A DNA stretch of 64,000 bases from Rhizobiaceae bacterium (GTDB lineage Bacteria > Pseudomonadota > Alphaproteobacteria > Rhizobiales > Rhizobiaceae). Within the stretch, counting starts at the first letter, position 1. Each line of letters starts with the position of its first letter. This document shows, piece after piece, positions 54,185-63,273 of this stretch. Location of the stretch: the NCBI GenBank assembly GCA_017643495.1, contig JAEPNK010000001.1:1345623-1409622 (forward strand), read 5' to 3'. Below the pieces are notes generated by a model that saw only the letters and a list, made by a program, of their open reading frames with translations, ran no database searches and was not told the origin of the DNA. Both the position numbers and the translations under genes were made by a program.

Positions 54185-56191
54185 ATGAACAGGGCTGAAC
54201 AGAAAATATTGCTGGGAATAGATACAGGCGGCACCTACACCGATGCCGTTCTGTTGTCGCAGGGTGAGGGCATTCTGGCCAAGGCCAAATCCCTGACCAC
54301 ACGGCATGATCTGGCAATTGGCATTGCTGGTGCCGTTGATGCTGTTTTTGAGCAGTGCCGGGTTGCACGCCCTGATGTGTCAATGGTCTCCATGTCGACA
54401 ACACTGGCCACCAATTCGCTTGTTGAGGGAAAGGGCGGCAGTGTTGGCCTTGTCATGATCGGGTTCGATGAAGGGGACATGGAAAAGGCAGGTTTGCGGG
54501 AAGCGCTTGGCACGGACCCGGTCATGTTCATTCCCGGCGGCCATGATGTTCATGGCAATGAACAGCCACTTGTTCTGGATGATATCGCTCCGTTTCTGGA
54601 AAAGCATGCCGGGCAGGTCTCGGGCTTTGCCGTGGCCGGGCTGTTTGCCGTGCGCAATCCTTCCCATGAAGAGCAGGTTCGCACCCTGCTCCAGGAAAGC
54701 ACCGGTCTTCCGGTAACCTGCAGCCATGAACTGTCATCACGACTGGGAGGTCCGAAGCGGGCGCTTACTACACTGCTGAATGCCCGTCTGATACCCGTTA
54801 TTCATGACTTGATTGTTGCCTGCCGTGGCTATTTGGGAGCGACAGGTATCGAGGCTCCGCTCATGATTGTGCGGGGGGACGGCACACTGGTTCAGGCGGA
54901 TTTTGCTGGCAAGAGGCCGATTGAAACCATTCTGTCCGGCCCTGCAGCTTCACTTGTTGGCGCCCAGTTCCTGCTGGAAACAGGTGATGCAATTGTTTCC
55001 GACATCGGCGGTACAACAACAGATGTGGCTGTGTTGGACAAAGGGTGGCCCCGGGTCGAAGAAGATGGCGCCATCGTCGCAGGGTACAGGACCATGGTGC
55101 AAGCCGTGGCGATGCACACTTACGGGCTTGGTGGCGATTCTGCCATAACACTCAGTGATGATGGCACTACAGGGCTGTTTCTGGGGCCGCGCCGGGAAGT
55201 GCCGGTCAGCCTGCTGGCTAAGCAGTTTCCCGATCAGGTCATGACAGCGCTCAAACGTCAGGAACGGCTTGATTACCCCACTGAAAACTGTGTCCGGTTT
55301 GCCATGCTGCAGCCATTGAAGTCGGCAATCACCGGCATGCTCAAACCAACGGAAGCAAGGTTGCTGGAAAGGTTGGCGGTTGAGCCCCAGCCTCTGGATA
55401 CCTTTCTTCGCGGCGCATCGGACAGGAACACGCTGGCTTCGCTGGTTTCAAAAGGTCATGCGGTGCTGTCGGGGTTCACCCCGTCTGATGCAATGCACAT
55501 ACTAAACGAGCAGGCAAACTGGGATGGCGGGGCCGCCCGGTTGGCCGCAGGGATATTCTGCAGGAAACGGAACCGGTATGGCGATCCTGTTGCCGTATCC
55601 GCAGATGAACTGGCCCGCATGGTAAAGGACCAACTCACAATCCAGAGTGCTGACCTGATACTTGAGACATGCATGAAGGATGATGGTCTTGCAATGGGAC
55701 CAGGGGCAACCACGCTTCTGGCAAGGGCATTGGACCGCAAACCGGGCCTTGTTCGCCTCCAGCTTGAGCTTGATCGTCCCCTGGTCGGGCTTGGTGCTTC
55801 CGCCCCGTGCTATTACCCGGCAATCGGTGAGCGCCTTAACAGCCAGTGCATTGTTCCCGAACATGCAGATGTGGCCAATGCAATTGGTGCCGTTACAAGC
55901 AAGGTCAGGATAGGCAAGACACGGTCTGTAACGAGCCCTGATGGTGGCTTCCGCTTTCATGTGGGAGGCCCGCAAAAGACCCTGGTCATGGATGATGAAA
56001 GCAGCGCTTTGGAGTGCCTCACGGACTTGCTCATGAAGGAAGTCGGCGAGCTTGCAATATCAGCAGGTGCAGAAAACCCGGTTTTCGATGTGACCAACGA
56101 AATTCATGCAATTGATGTGGATGGCAATCGCCATTTCGTGGAGGCCCGGATTACGGTAACGGCGACAGGACGCCCGAAGATCAGTAATTGA
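54185..56191 (+). CDS. Hydantoinase/oxoprolinase family protein
   Basis: 668 aa from the ATG at 54185 (a TTG frame from 54149 is possible). N-terminal LLGIDTGGTYTDAVLL and STTLATNSLVEGKGG, central SDIGGTTTDVAVLDKG: the ATP-dependent hydantoinase A/oxoprolinase type with an actin-like ATPase fold. No HyuB partner follows, so the reaction is uncertain. Its end overlaps the next convergent gene by 11 bases. Confidence 0.85.
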   Translation: MNRAEQKILLGIDTGGTYTDAVLLSQGEGILAKAKSLTTRHDLAIGIAGAVDAVFEQCRVARPDVSMVSMSTTLATNSLVEGKGGSVGLVMIGFDEGDMEKAGLREALGTDPVMFIPGGHDVHGNEQPLVLDDIAPFLEKHAGQVSGFAVAGLFAVRNPSHEEQVRTLLQESTGLPVTCSHELSSRLGGPKRALTTLLNARLIPVIHDLIVACRGYLGATGIEAPLMIVRGDGTLVQADFAGKRPIETILSGPAASLVGAQFLLETGDAIVSDIGGTTTDVAVLDKGWPRVEEDGAIVAGYRTMVQAVAMHTYGLGGDSAITLSDDGTTGLFLGPRREVPVSLLAKQFPDQVMTALKRQERLDYPTENCVRFAMLQPLKSAITGMLKPTEARLLERLAVEPQPLDTFLRGASDRNTLASLVSKGHAVLSGFTPSDAMHILNEQANWDGGAARLAAGIFCRKRNRYGDPVAVSADELARMVKDQLTIQSADLILETCMKDDGLAMGPGATTLLARALDRKPGLVRLQLELDRPLVGLGASAPCYYPAIGERLNSQCIVPEHADVANAIGAVTSKVRIGKTRSVTSPDGGFRFHVGGPQKTLVMDDESSALECLTDLLMKEVGELAISAGAENPVFDVTNEIHAIDVDGNRHFVEARITVTATGRPKISN

Positions 56192-57539
56192 GGCGGTTAT
56201 TGGCGATCTCGAGATTGCTGTATTTGCCCGCACCTGTCCTTGCAAGGTCATCTGTTACAGGGTCTTTCCAGCGGTAACCCACAATGCCGCCACGGGTAAT
56301 GTCGGAAAGAATGTTGTTGGTTATGGCCACCTGACCCGTGCCTTCCACAACGCTGACATAAAACCCGATCCGCGTCTTTCGGATCACGTTTGCATTTGCA
56401 GTGACATTGCGAAGGTATTCTCCCCAACCAAGCAGGATGCCGTAGTTTGCTGCATTTTCAATCACATTGCCGGTAATCGCCACATCTGCCTCTGCCGAGA
56501 TGCCGTTGCCGAACACGTGCTGGTTGTCCTCGTAGGGAGGCGTTGCATGGATGTTGCGTATCAGGTTGTTGGCACAGACACTCAACCGGCCACCTTCATT
56601 GAGATTGGCAAAGGATATGCCGCGTACGCCTCCATCAACGACATTCCCCGAGATCATCGCTCCCTGAAATGCAAACTCGGAATAGATCGAGGTTTCTCCG
56701 GCCCGAAGACAGGTATTGTTGGAAATCTGGATATTGCTGGAAGAAAATGCGCGGATCGTTGAATAGGCGCAATCGGATATGTGATTGTTGGCGATCATCA
56801 CACCGTCTGCATTGGCAATGTTGATGCCGTTGCCATATTGCCCGGTACCGCCATTGACTGCAGAAATCCGTCTTACCCGGTTGTTGGTAACAATTGTGTT
56901 GTCTTCGCCACGTGTATAGCGGTGAACCAGGATGCCGGCATTGGCACATTCTTCCACCAGATTATCGGTAACCGAAAGCCCCCGGTTCTCGACAGCAAAT
57001 ATCCCTGCAGTTCCGATGGCGCTATCAATCCTGTTGCCTGAAATGCGACCTTCGGAATGGTCGACCTGAATGCCACTGAGTGCAGCATTGGTTATGTGGC
57101 AATCGGAAATATCGAGATGCGCCGCCTCACGAACATGGATCGCGCCCCCGGCATAATCCTTGTAAGGCATCAGCGCACCGTCAAGAACGAGACCCTTTAG
57201 CGAAACGTGATTGGCTTTTTCCGCATAGAGAAAATGGTTGCCGCCCGTGTATTCAAGGCGGGTTGCACCGGCAATGCCGCCAAGACGGGTGTTTTCAGGT
57301 AAGACAACATCGGAAACCCGGTATCTCCCCGGCGGCAGGAAAACCGGCATGTCGGATTTTTCAGCTTTGTCCAGAATGGCTTGCAGGACGGCACCCTGGT
57401 CATCCGGACTGCCGGGTCGCAATCCGTGGGATTCTGCATTGATTCCGAAAGCCGAATTGCTGCCATGCGCAAGGGCAGGCACCGCTGATACTGCGCTGCC
57501 TGCGGCAAGTCCTGCCAGAAAATTTCGCCTGTTGATCAT
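56181..57539 (-). CDS. TIGR03808 Tat-exported parallel beta-helix protein
   Basis: 452 aa from the ATG at 57539, after GGAGTG. Twin-arginine signal INRRNFLAGLAAGSAVSAVP ending ALAHG. The rest is a run of Asn-rich coils (ITNAALSGIQVDHSEGRISG, VMIANNHISDC) typical of right-handed beta-helix proteins. TIGR03808 is a Rhizobiales-type family without known substrate; likely periplasmic polysaccharide contact. Confidence 0.87.
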   Translation of the reverse strand: MINRRNFLAGLAAGSAVSAVPALAHGSNSAFGINAESHGLRPGSPDDQGAVLQAILDKAEKSDMPVFLPPGRYRVSDVVLPENTRLGGIAGATRLEYTGGNHFLYAEKANHVSLKGLVLDGALMPYKDYAGGAIHVREAAHLDISDCHITNAALSGIQVDHSEGRISGNRIDSAIGTAGIFAVENRGLSVTDNLVEECANAGILVHRYTRGEDNTIVTNNRVRRISAVNGGTGQYGNGINIANADGVMIANNHISDCAYSTIRAFSSSNIQISNNTCLRAGETSIYSEFAFQGAMISGNVVDGGVRGISFANLNEGGRLSVCANNLIRNIHATPPYEDNQHVFGNGISAEADVAITGNVIENAANYGILLGWGEYLRNVTANANVIRKTRIGFYVSVVEGTGQVAITNNILSDITRGGIVGYRWKDPVTDDLARTGAGKYSNLEIANNRLNY

Positions 57540-57665
57540 AAAACACTCCATGGATGGAGATATACATGCAGGATTCATGCCATTTTCTGGGGATCACCCT
57601 TTGCGATCACGCCTTTTTGGCAATAAGAATAGACGGGAAAACTGATCGGCGGGGAGCATGCCAAC

Positions 57666-59258
57666 ATGTTGAAAGACGGCCAAATTTATCTTGGAACAAG
57701 CCGCAATCCGGATGACAGCACCAACAAGGCAGAATATCTCAACCTTGCTCTTGCAAACCGCCACGGGTTGATAACGGGGGCAACCGGAACCGGGAAAACC
57801 GTCTCTCTGCAAATCCTCACGGAAGGCTTTTCAAATGCGGGTGTTCCGGTTTTCTGTGCTGATGTGAAGGGCGACCTTTCCGGTCTGGCCGCCAAGGGCG
57901 AGTACAAGGACTTTCTGGAGAAGCGCGCCAAAACGATCGGGCTCGATGAATATGAGTTCCAGGAATTTCCCGTGATCTTCTGGGACCTGTTCGGTGAACA
58001 GGGGCATCAGGTTCGAACCACGCTTTCAGAAATGGGGCCCTTGCTTCTGTCCCGCATGCTTGACCTGAACGACACACAGGAAGGTGTGTTGAACATCGCA
58101 TTCAAGCTGGCTGACGATGAAGGCATGCTGCTTCTTGATCTCAAGGACTTGCGCTCCCTGCTGGTTGCCATGGGAGAACGGGCTTCGGAACTGACCGCAA
58201 CCTATGGCTACATGTCCAAACCCTCGATCGGTGCCATTCAGCGCCAGTTGCTAGTACTGGAACAGCAGGGCGGGGAGGGGTTTTTCGGGGAGCCGGCACT
58301 CCAGATTTCTGACCTGATGCGGACCACCAGGGACGGACGCGGGGCAATCAGTATTCTCGCTGCCGACAAGTTGATGCATTCGCCGCGGCTTTACTCCACA
58401 TTCCTGCTCTGGCTCCTGTCCGAACTGTTTGAAGAACTCCCGGAAGTTGGCGACATGGACAAGCCGAAACTGGTTTTCTTCTTCGACGAAGCGCACCTGA
58501 TGTTTGACGAGGCACCCAAAGTTCTCGTTGAAAAGGTCGAGCAGGTTGTCAAACTGATCCGCTCGAAGGGCGTGGGTGTCTATTTTGTTACCCAGAATCC
58601 GGTGGATGTCCCCGACAGCGTTTTGGCGCAATGCGGCAACCGTATCCAGCATGCCTTGCGGGCCTATACGCCGAAGGAGCAAAAGGCGGTGAAGGTTGCG
58701 GCTGAAACCTTCCGCGCCAATCCTGCGTTTGAGGCGAAGGATGTGATCACCGAACTGGGGGTCGGGGAAGCACTTGTTTCGACACTCCAGAAAAAGGGTG
58801 TGCCGTCAATTGTTGAGCGAACCCTTATTCGCCCGCCATCCTCAAGGCTTGGGCCGTTGAGCGAAAAAGAGCGCAATGACCAGATCAACATGAGCCCGGT
58901 CGGTGCCCAGTATGACAAGTCTGTCGACCGCGAATCCGCATATGAGATTCTTGAAAAACGTGCCAAGGAAGCCTTGGAGCAGGAAGCCGACAAGCGCGAG
59001 GAGGAAGACCGTCATCGTGAGGAGACCGGCCAAAGACCAGGCCGTACCCGGTCCGGTTTCCAGTTGCCGGAATTCGGACGTGACGACCGCCCGACCAAAA
59101 GGGCAAGGTCAAAAGCAAGAACGACCAGGAAACGCACCAGCCGCAGCAGGCAGACTGTTACGGAAGCAGCGGTCAAGTCGATAGCCCGTACTGTGGCCAA
59201 TGGTTTGGGAAAGGCAATTGTACGGGGTATATTGGGCAGTCTCAAAAAGGGCTTTTGA
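57666..59258 (+). CDS. HerA-like / DUF853 ATPase
   Basis: 530 aa. Walker [13 protein letters not shown] near residue 39, [11 protein letters not shown], Walker [15 protein letters not shown], and the C-terminal [20 protein letters not shown]. Matches the DUF853 (E. coli YjgR) group of HerA-FtsK ATPases. The final 80 residues are Arg/Lys-rich. Role unknown; no NurA or SIR2 partner next to it, so not the known defence pair. Confidence 0.87.
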   Translation: MLKDGQIYLGTSRNPDDSTNKAEYLNLALANRHGLITGATGTGKTVSLQILTEGFSNAGVPVFCADVKGDLSGLAAKGEYKDFLEKRAKTIGLDEYEFQEFPVIFWDLFGEQGHQVRTTLSEMGPLLLSRMLDLNDTQEGVLNIAFKLADDEGMLLLDLKDLRSLLVAMGERASELTATYGYMSKPSIGAIQRQLLVLEQQGGEGFFGEPALQISDLMRTTRDGRGAISILAADKLMHSPRLYSTFLLWLLSELFEELPEVGDMDKPKLVFFFDEAHLMFDEAPKVLVEKVEQVVKLIRSKGVGVYFVTQNPVDVPDSVLAQCGNRIQHALRAYTPKEQKAVKVAAETFRANPAFEAKDVITELGVGEALVSTLQKKGVPSIVERTLIRPPSSRLGPLSEKERNDQINMSPVGAQYDKSVDRESAYEILEKRAKEALEQEADKREEEDRHREETGQRPGRTRSGFQLPEFGRDDRPTKRARSKARTTRKRTSRSRQTVTEAAVKSIARTVANGLGKAIVRGILGSLKKGF

Positions 59259-59314
59259 GCAGAGCCGCCATACGTTTCGTATGTAGAGCAATTCGGGTCT
59301 CGCTGAATGAAAGT

Positions 59315-59346
59315 CGGATACGGTCATACAATCATGACCGTATCCG
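59315..59346. terminator. Perfect 13-base inverted repeat between convergent genes
   Basis: CGGATACGGTCAT (59315-59327), 6-base loop, ATGACCGTATCCG (59334-59346). Between the ends of the HerA-like and RidA genes. No T-run on either side; may be a bidirectional terminator or an extragenic palindrome. Confidence 0.5.
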
Positions 59347-59360
59347 CAATTCCGGCCCAC

Positions 59361-59753
59361 CTATTTTGCGGCAAACGCCTCAATTTCAACGAGCAAGTCT
59401 TTTCTGCCAAGTTCCACAATGCCTGCAAGTACGCCTGGCGGGCTTACGTTATGTGGCGCCAGCCTTTTGGACATGGGCTCCGCAGCGGTCTCCAGAAACG
59501 CTTCCATGTCAGTGACATAGGTATTCATCCGAACAATATCCGCCAATGAAAACCCTGCTTCTTTCAGCACCGTTTCAACATTGTCCAGCGCGGCTTGTAC
59601 CTGGGCTGCCATGTTGCCGGGGTGCAGGGAACTGCCATCCGGCCCAACAGCGCATTGACCTGATACAAAGACCATCTGGCTGAAATTCGAAATCAGGATG
59701 CCCTGATCCATGCCTTCCGGGAAGGACCAGGGATTGAGTTTGCGTATCTCCAT
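59361..59753 (-). CDS. RidA (YjgF) family protein
   Basis: 130 aa, trimeric enamine/imine deaminase family. VFVSGQCAVGPDGSSLHPG, QVQAALDNVETVLKEAGFSL and VRMNTYVTDMEAFLE fit; the final VEIEAFAAK is typical (VEIEAIA). The usual active-site Arg of RidA near residue 105 is not obvious in the VSPPGVLAGIVELGRKD region, so it may belong to another Rid subgroup. Divergent from soxR with a SoxR box between, so probably SoxR-controlled. Confidence 0.88.
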   Translation of the reverse strand: MEIRKLNPWSFPEGMDQGILISNFSQMVFVSGQCAVGPDGSSLHPGNMAAQVQAALDNVETVLKEAGFSLADIVRMNTYVTDMEAFLETAAEPMSKRLAPHNVSPPGVLAGIVELGRKDLLVEIEAFAAK

Positions 59754-59776
59754 TTTGAACTCCTTCTGTTGAAGAA

Positions 59777-59812
59777 GTTCGGTTTATAAAAGTTAAAGTG
59801 AACTTGAGATCA
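59777..59812 (-). promoter_or_regulatory. SoxR-controlled promoter of the RidA gene
   Basis: Minus strand TTGATC (59812-59807), a 19-base spacer, TATAAA. Nineteen bases is the overlong spacing used by MerR-family activators. In the spacer is CTCAAGTTCACTTTAA (59792-59809 region), matching 13 of 18 bases of the SoxR box CCTCAAGTTAACTTGAGG. Confidence 0.68.
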
Positions 59813-59838
59813 AGGTGTTTTTGATATAAATTTTTCGC

Positions 59839-60300
59839 ATGGAACCGGTATTGAGCATGCAAGAGATGGTAAAACGCAGCGGCGTTGAAGCTTCAGCATT
59901 GCGGTATTATGAAAGTCTGGGACTGATTGTTGCCGAGCGAAGTGCAGGTGGCCAGCGCCGTTTTCCCCGTTCAATGCTGCGCCGTGTAGCTTTTATTGTA
60001 TTTGCACAACGGGTTGGGTTCAGCCTTGATGAAGTGGCAACTGAATTGGCTAAACTTCCGACCGGGCGTGTGCCAAAGGGGGATGACTGGTCTCGTCTCT
60101 CTGAAACCTGGACAGCAAGAATAGACGAACGGATTGACGAACTTCACAGGTTGAAGGCAGGCCTTGCCGATTGCATTAGCTGTGGTTGTCTTTCTCTTGA
60201 ACATTGCGAACTGTCAAATCCCGAAGACCGGGCTGGAAAACTGGGGCCCGGGCCGCGCTATTGGCTGGGAAACCGTTCAATGGCCCGAATGCGTCGCTAA
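59839..60300 (+). CDS. soxR: Redox-sensing MerR regulator SoxR
   Basis: 153 aa. MerR winged-helix N terminus (SGVEASALRYYESLGLI, GGQRRFPRSMLRRVAFI), a dimer helix, and the [2Fe-2S] ligands Cys112, Cys115, Cys117 and Cys123 (CISCGCLSLEHC), the diagnostic SoxR pattern. Oxidation of the cluster by redox-cycling compounds switches on targets. No soxS is present, as usual outside enterics; the target here is probably the divergent RidA gene. Confidence 0.95.
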   Translation: MEPVLSMQEMVKRSGVEASALRYYESLGLIVAERSAGGQRRFPRSMLRRVAFIVFAQRVGFSLDEVATELAKLPTGRVPKGDDWSRLSETWTARIDERIDELHRLKAGLADCISCGCLSLEHCELSNPEDRAGKLGPGPRYWLGNRSMARMRR

Positions 60301-60353
60301 CAGTCTTTTGTGATGGGAAGGGACAAGAAGCTGGGTGCAAACATGCTTGTGTT

Positions 60354-61013
60354 TTAGACAAGCCCATCAAGGTTCTCGAGAACCTGCTCGGGTGCCAGGT
60401 CTTCGTATTCATCCGGTTGGCTGGTTCGGTTAATCCAGTGGCATTTGAAGCCAAAGGAAGTGGCACCTGCAATGTCCCAGCGGTTTGAGGACTGAAAAGC
60501 GATTTCACCCGGATTGAAGCCATACTCATTGGTAACCAGCGCGTATGTAGCCGGATCGGTCTTGAATACACCGATTTCGTCTACAGAAAATACATTGTCC
60601 AGAAGGGGTGCAATTCCGGCAGAATTGACGGCGCTTTCCAGCATTTCCGGTGTTCCGTTGGAAAGTATGGCAACCTTTGCACCGCTTGCCTTGAGGGTAT
60701 TGAGAGTTTCGGGAACCTCACCGTAGCAATCCAGCTCGCGATAGGCATCAAGCAGCAGTTTCCGGGCTTGTTGATTGCTGCCGGGAACCGCCCTCAGTGC
60801 AAAATCCAGAGCGTCCTCGGTCAGTTTCCAGAAGTCACGATACTTGCCGAGCCCGCTTCGTACCCATGTATATTCGAGTTGTTTCGTGCGCCATATTTCC
60901 GATACGCGCGCAGGATTGTCACCCACTTCTCCTGCATGGCGCGTTACGGCGGAATGAACATCGAACAGGGTTCCGTAAGCGTCAAAAACATAGGCCTTGA
61001 ACAAGGGTCTCAT
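60354..61013 (-). CDS. Haloacid dehalogenase type II
   Basis: 219 aa. HAD motifs: nucleophile YVFDAYGTLFDV, LSNGTPEML, FKTDPATYALV (Lys) and SSNRWDIAGATSFG (the L-2-haloacid dehalogenase signature SxNxxD). It would hydrolyse L-2-haloacids to D-2-hydroxyacids. Divergent from sodB; convergent with soxR. Confidence 0.88.
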   Translation of the reverse strand: MRPLFKAYVFDAYGTLFDVHSAVTRHAGEVGDNPARVSEIWRTKQLEYTWVRSGLGKYRDFWKLTEDALDFALRAVPGSNQQARKLLLDAYRELDCYGEVPETLNTLKASGAKVAILSNGTPEMLESAVNSAGIAPLLDNVFSVDEIGVFKTDPATYALVTNEYGFNPGEIAFQSSNRWDIAGATSFGFKCHWINRTSQPDEYEDLAPEQVLENLDGLV

Positions 61014-61125
61014 CTCCTGTGCAATGAATTTTCGAGTCTAGCCATTGGCAAAACGGAACGAAAGTCCTAAGTCAGAATTACTCTTTTAACCAAATCAATT
61101 GATCAAACCATACTGGAGTAGAGAA

Positions 61126-61728
61126 ATGGCTTTTGAACTTCCCGATCTCCCATATGCCTACGATGCGCTTGCCCCGTACATGTCGGCAGAAACACTCGAG
61201 TTTCACCATGACAAGCACCACAAGGCCTATGTAGACAAAGGCAATGAGCTTGCTCAGGAAGCCGGCCTGGCTGACAAAAGCCTTGAGGATATCATCCGTG
61301 AAAGTCATGGTTCCAACGCACCATTGTTCAACAATGCCGCCCAGCATTACAACCATGTCCATTTCTGGAAATGGATGAAGAAAAACGGTGGTGGCACAAG
61401 CCTGCCGGGTGCTCTTCAGAAGGCATTTGACTCCGACCTTGGCGGATTTGAAAAATTCAAGGCAGATTTCACCGCTGCCGGTGTTGGCCAGTTTGGTTCT
61501 GGTTGGTGCTGGGTTGCCGTTAAAGATGGCAAGCTGGAAATCATGAAAACGCCAAATGGCGAAAACCCGCTGGTTCACGGCGCAACGCCAATTCTCGGTT
61601 GCGATGTGTGGGAGCATTCCTATTACATTGATTATCGCAATGCCCGGCCGAAATATCTGGAAGCATTCGTCGACAATCTCGTATGTTGGGATTACGTGCT
61701 TGAGCTTTACGAAGCCGCCACAAAATAA
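61126..61728 (+). CDS. sodB: Superoxide dismutase (Fe/Mn)
   Basis: 200 aa from the ATG at 61126 (TGGAGTAGAGAA before it). Metal ligands: His in TLEFHHDKHHKAYVD, His in NNAAQHYNHVHFWKW, and Asp/His in GCDVWEHSYYIDYRN. Removes superoxide in the cytoplasm. Nearby soxR suggests an oxidative-stress neighbourhood. Followed by a strong terminator. Confidence 0.95.
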   Translation: MAFELPDLPYAYDALAPYMSAETLEFHHDKHHKAYVDKGNELAQEAGLADKSLEDIIRESHGSNAPLFNNAAQHYNHVHFWKWMKKNGGGTSLPGALQKAFDSDLGGFEKFKADFTAAGVGQFGSGWCWVAVKDGKLEIMKTPNGENPLVHGATPILGCDVWEHSYYIDYRNARPKYLEAFVDNLVCWDYVLELYEAATK

Positions 61729-61736
61729 GCCTTCCA

Positions 61737-61765
61737 AACCCCGGTTCCTGAACCGGGGTTTTTTT
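61737..61765 (+). terminator. Rho-independent terminator of sodB
   Basis: AACCCCGGTT (61737-61746) / AACCGGGGTT (61751-61760), loop CCTG, then a T-run. Almost the same stem as the glnA terminator. Confidence 0.93.
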
Positions 61766-61854
61766 ATTGTCGCCATCTGTCTGACACAGAGTTTACTTTA
61801 CATGTTTTGGCTGAACGCTACGTTCATAAAGGTGTCAATCAGGAGGGTCCAGAA

Positions 61855-62304
61855 ATGACAAAAAACCTGAAACTATTTGCTGCAGCATCGTTTCTTGCCG
61901 TGATATCATCCGGTCCGGCTTTCGCCGATGCGATATCCGATCGTCAGGAAAAAATGAAGGCTGTTGGCAAGTCGATGGGAATCGTCGGAAAAATGGCAAA
62001 GGGTGAAACCGATTTCGATGGTGAGGCCGCGCTTGCTGCCTTCGTTGCCATGAAAGAAGCTGCAGACGGTTTTGAGGAGCTTTTCCCGGAAGGAAGCGAA
62101 ACTGGGGGTGATACCGAAGCATCTCCCAAAATCTTTTCGGACAGGGAAGGATTTGAGAAAACGCACGCCGATTTCGAGGCTGATCTGGAAACCGTAACAT
62201 CCGGGGAAGCTCCCGCTGATGTAGCTGCCCTTCGGGCAAGCGTCGGCATGGTGGGAGAAAATTGTGGAACCTGCCACAAGGCGTATCGCGTCAAGAAAAA
62301 CTGA
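61855..62304 (+). CDS. Cytochrome c class II (c'/c-556 type)
   Basis: 149 aa from the ATG at 61855 after AGGAGGGTCC. Signal peptide LKLFAAASFLAVISSGPAFA; four-helix body; single heme site CGTCH close to the C terminus (NCGTCHKAYRVKKN), as in class II cytochromes. Periplasmic. 27 bases before the next cytochrome gene, so likely an operon. Confidence 0.9.
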   Translation: MTKNLKLFAAASFLAVISSGPAFADAISDRQEKMKAVGKSMGIVGKMAKGETDFDGEAALAAFVAMKEAADGFEELFPEGSETGGDTEASPKIFSDREGFEKTHADFEADLETVTSGEAPADVAALRASVGMVGENCGTCHKAYRVKKN

Positions 62305-62331
62305 GAATACCGGTTCGGGGGGCAATGATCC

Positions 62332-63243
62332 ATGAAGAAGTGGTTGGCTGCAAGCTTCGTGACCATTGCCCTTGCCGGAATTGCATTCTTCTGGTTTCTC
62401 AGCAAGCCGCAGACGGTTGATGCTGAACTGCTGTCAGGGCTTGATCCTGACCTGGCAAACGGGGAACTCGTCTTCTGGGCAGGAGGCTGCGCTTCCTGTC
62501 ATGCGGCCGAGGGAGCGGAGGGAGCAGACAAACTCTTGCTCGGCGGTGGGCATCGGCTTGAAACACCGTTCGGAACATTTGTCACGCCAAACATCTCACC
62601 GGATGCCGAGACAGGTATCGGTGGCTGGAACCGGAACGAGTTTCTAAACGCAATGGTGAATGGCGTTTCACCTGGCGGGAAACACTATTATCCTTCATTT
62701 CCCTATGCCTCTTACGCGAGGATGACGCCACAGGATGTGCTGGATCTTTTTGCTTATATCAGGACATTGCCGGCAGTTGAGCAGAATAATGAAGATCACG
62801 AACTGCCATTGCCATTCCGGTGGCGGCGCACATTGGGCATTTGGAAGGCCCTTTTCGTTTCTGACCAGCCAATGATTGCGGTGGACCCGGATGACGCGAT
62901 CATCAAACGGGGACAATACCTGGTTGAAGGTTTGGGCCATTGTGGCGAGTGCCACACACCTCGCAATTTGCTTGGTGGGCCTGAAAAAGGCTTTTGGCTG
63001 GCGGGTGGCCCGGCGCCAGAAGGCGATGGCAAAATTCCAAACATTACGCCGCATCCAGATGGCATAGAAAGCTGGTCGGAAGGTGATATCGTCTATTATC
63101 TGGAAAGTGGCTTCACGCCGGATTACGATTCTGTTGGCGGCTCGATGGTTGATGTCCAGCACAACATGGCAAAGCTTTCTCCCATAGACCTGGAGGCGAT
63201 CGCTGCTTATTTGAAGGCGGTGCCGGCGGCTAAGACCCCCTGA
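62332..63243 (+). CDS. Diheme cytochrome c
   Basis: 303 aa. N-terminal membrane anchor or signal (WLAASFVTIALAGIAFFWFL), then two class I heme domains: CASCH (about residue 57) and CGECH (about residue 205). FGTFVTPNISPD and GDGKIPNITPH are the repeated domain signatures with axial Met region (SYARMTPQDV). Resembles cytochrome subunits of membrane dehydrogenases; no dehydrogenase subunit is adjacent. Confidence 0.9.
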   Translation: MKKWLAASFVTIALAGIAFFWFLSKPQTVDAELLSGLDPDLANGELVFWAGGCASCHAAEGAEGADKLLLGGGHRLETPFGTFVTPNISPDAETGIGGWNRNEFLNAMVNGVSPGGKHYYPSFPYASYARMTPQDVLDLFAYIRTLPAVEQNNEDHELPLPFRWRRTLGIWKALFVSDQPMIAVDPDDAIIKRGQYLVEGLGHCGECHTPRNLLGGPEKGFWLAGGPAPEGDGKIPNITPHPDGIESWSEGDIVYYLESGFTPDYDSVGGSMVDVQHNMAKLSPIDLEAIAAYLKAVPAAKTP

Positions 63244-63273
63244 TCCAAGACGCCGGCCAGTTTCCTGAATGCA

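Noticed and set aside
57666-59258. HerA-like ATPase as part of a defence system
   Set aside because: It fits the DUF853/YjgR housekeeping group and has no SIR2, NurA or nuclease partner next to it.
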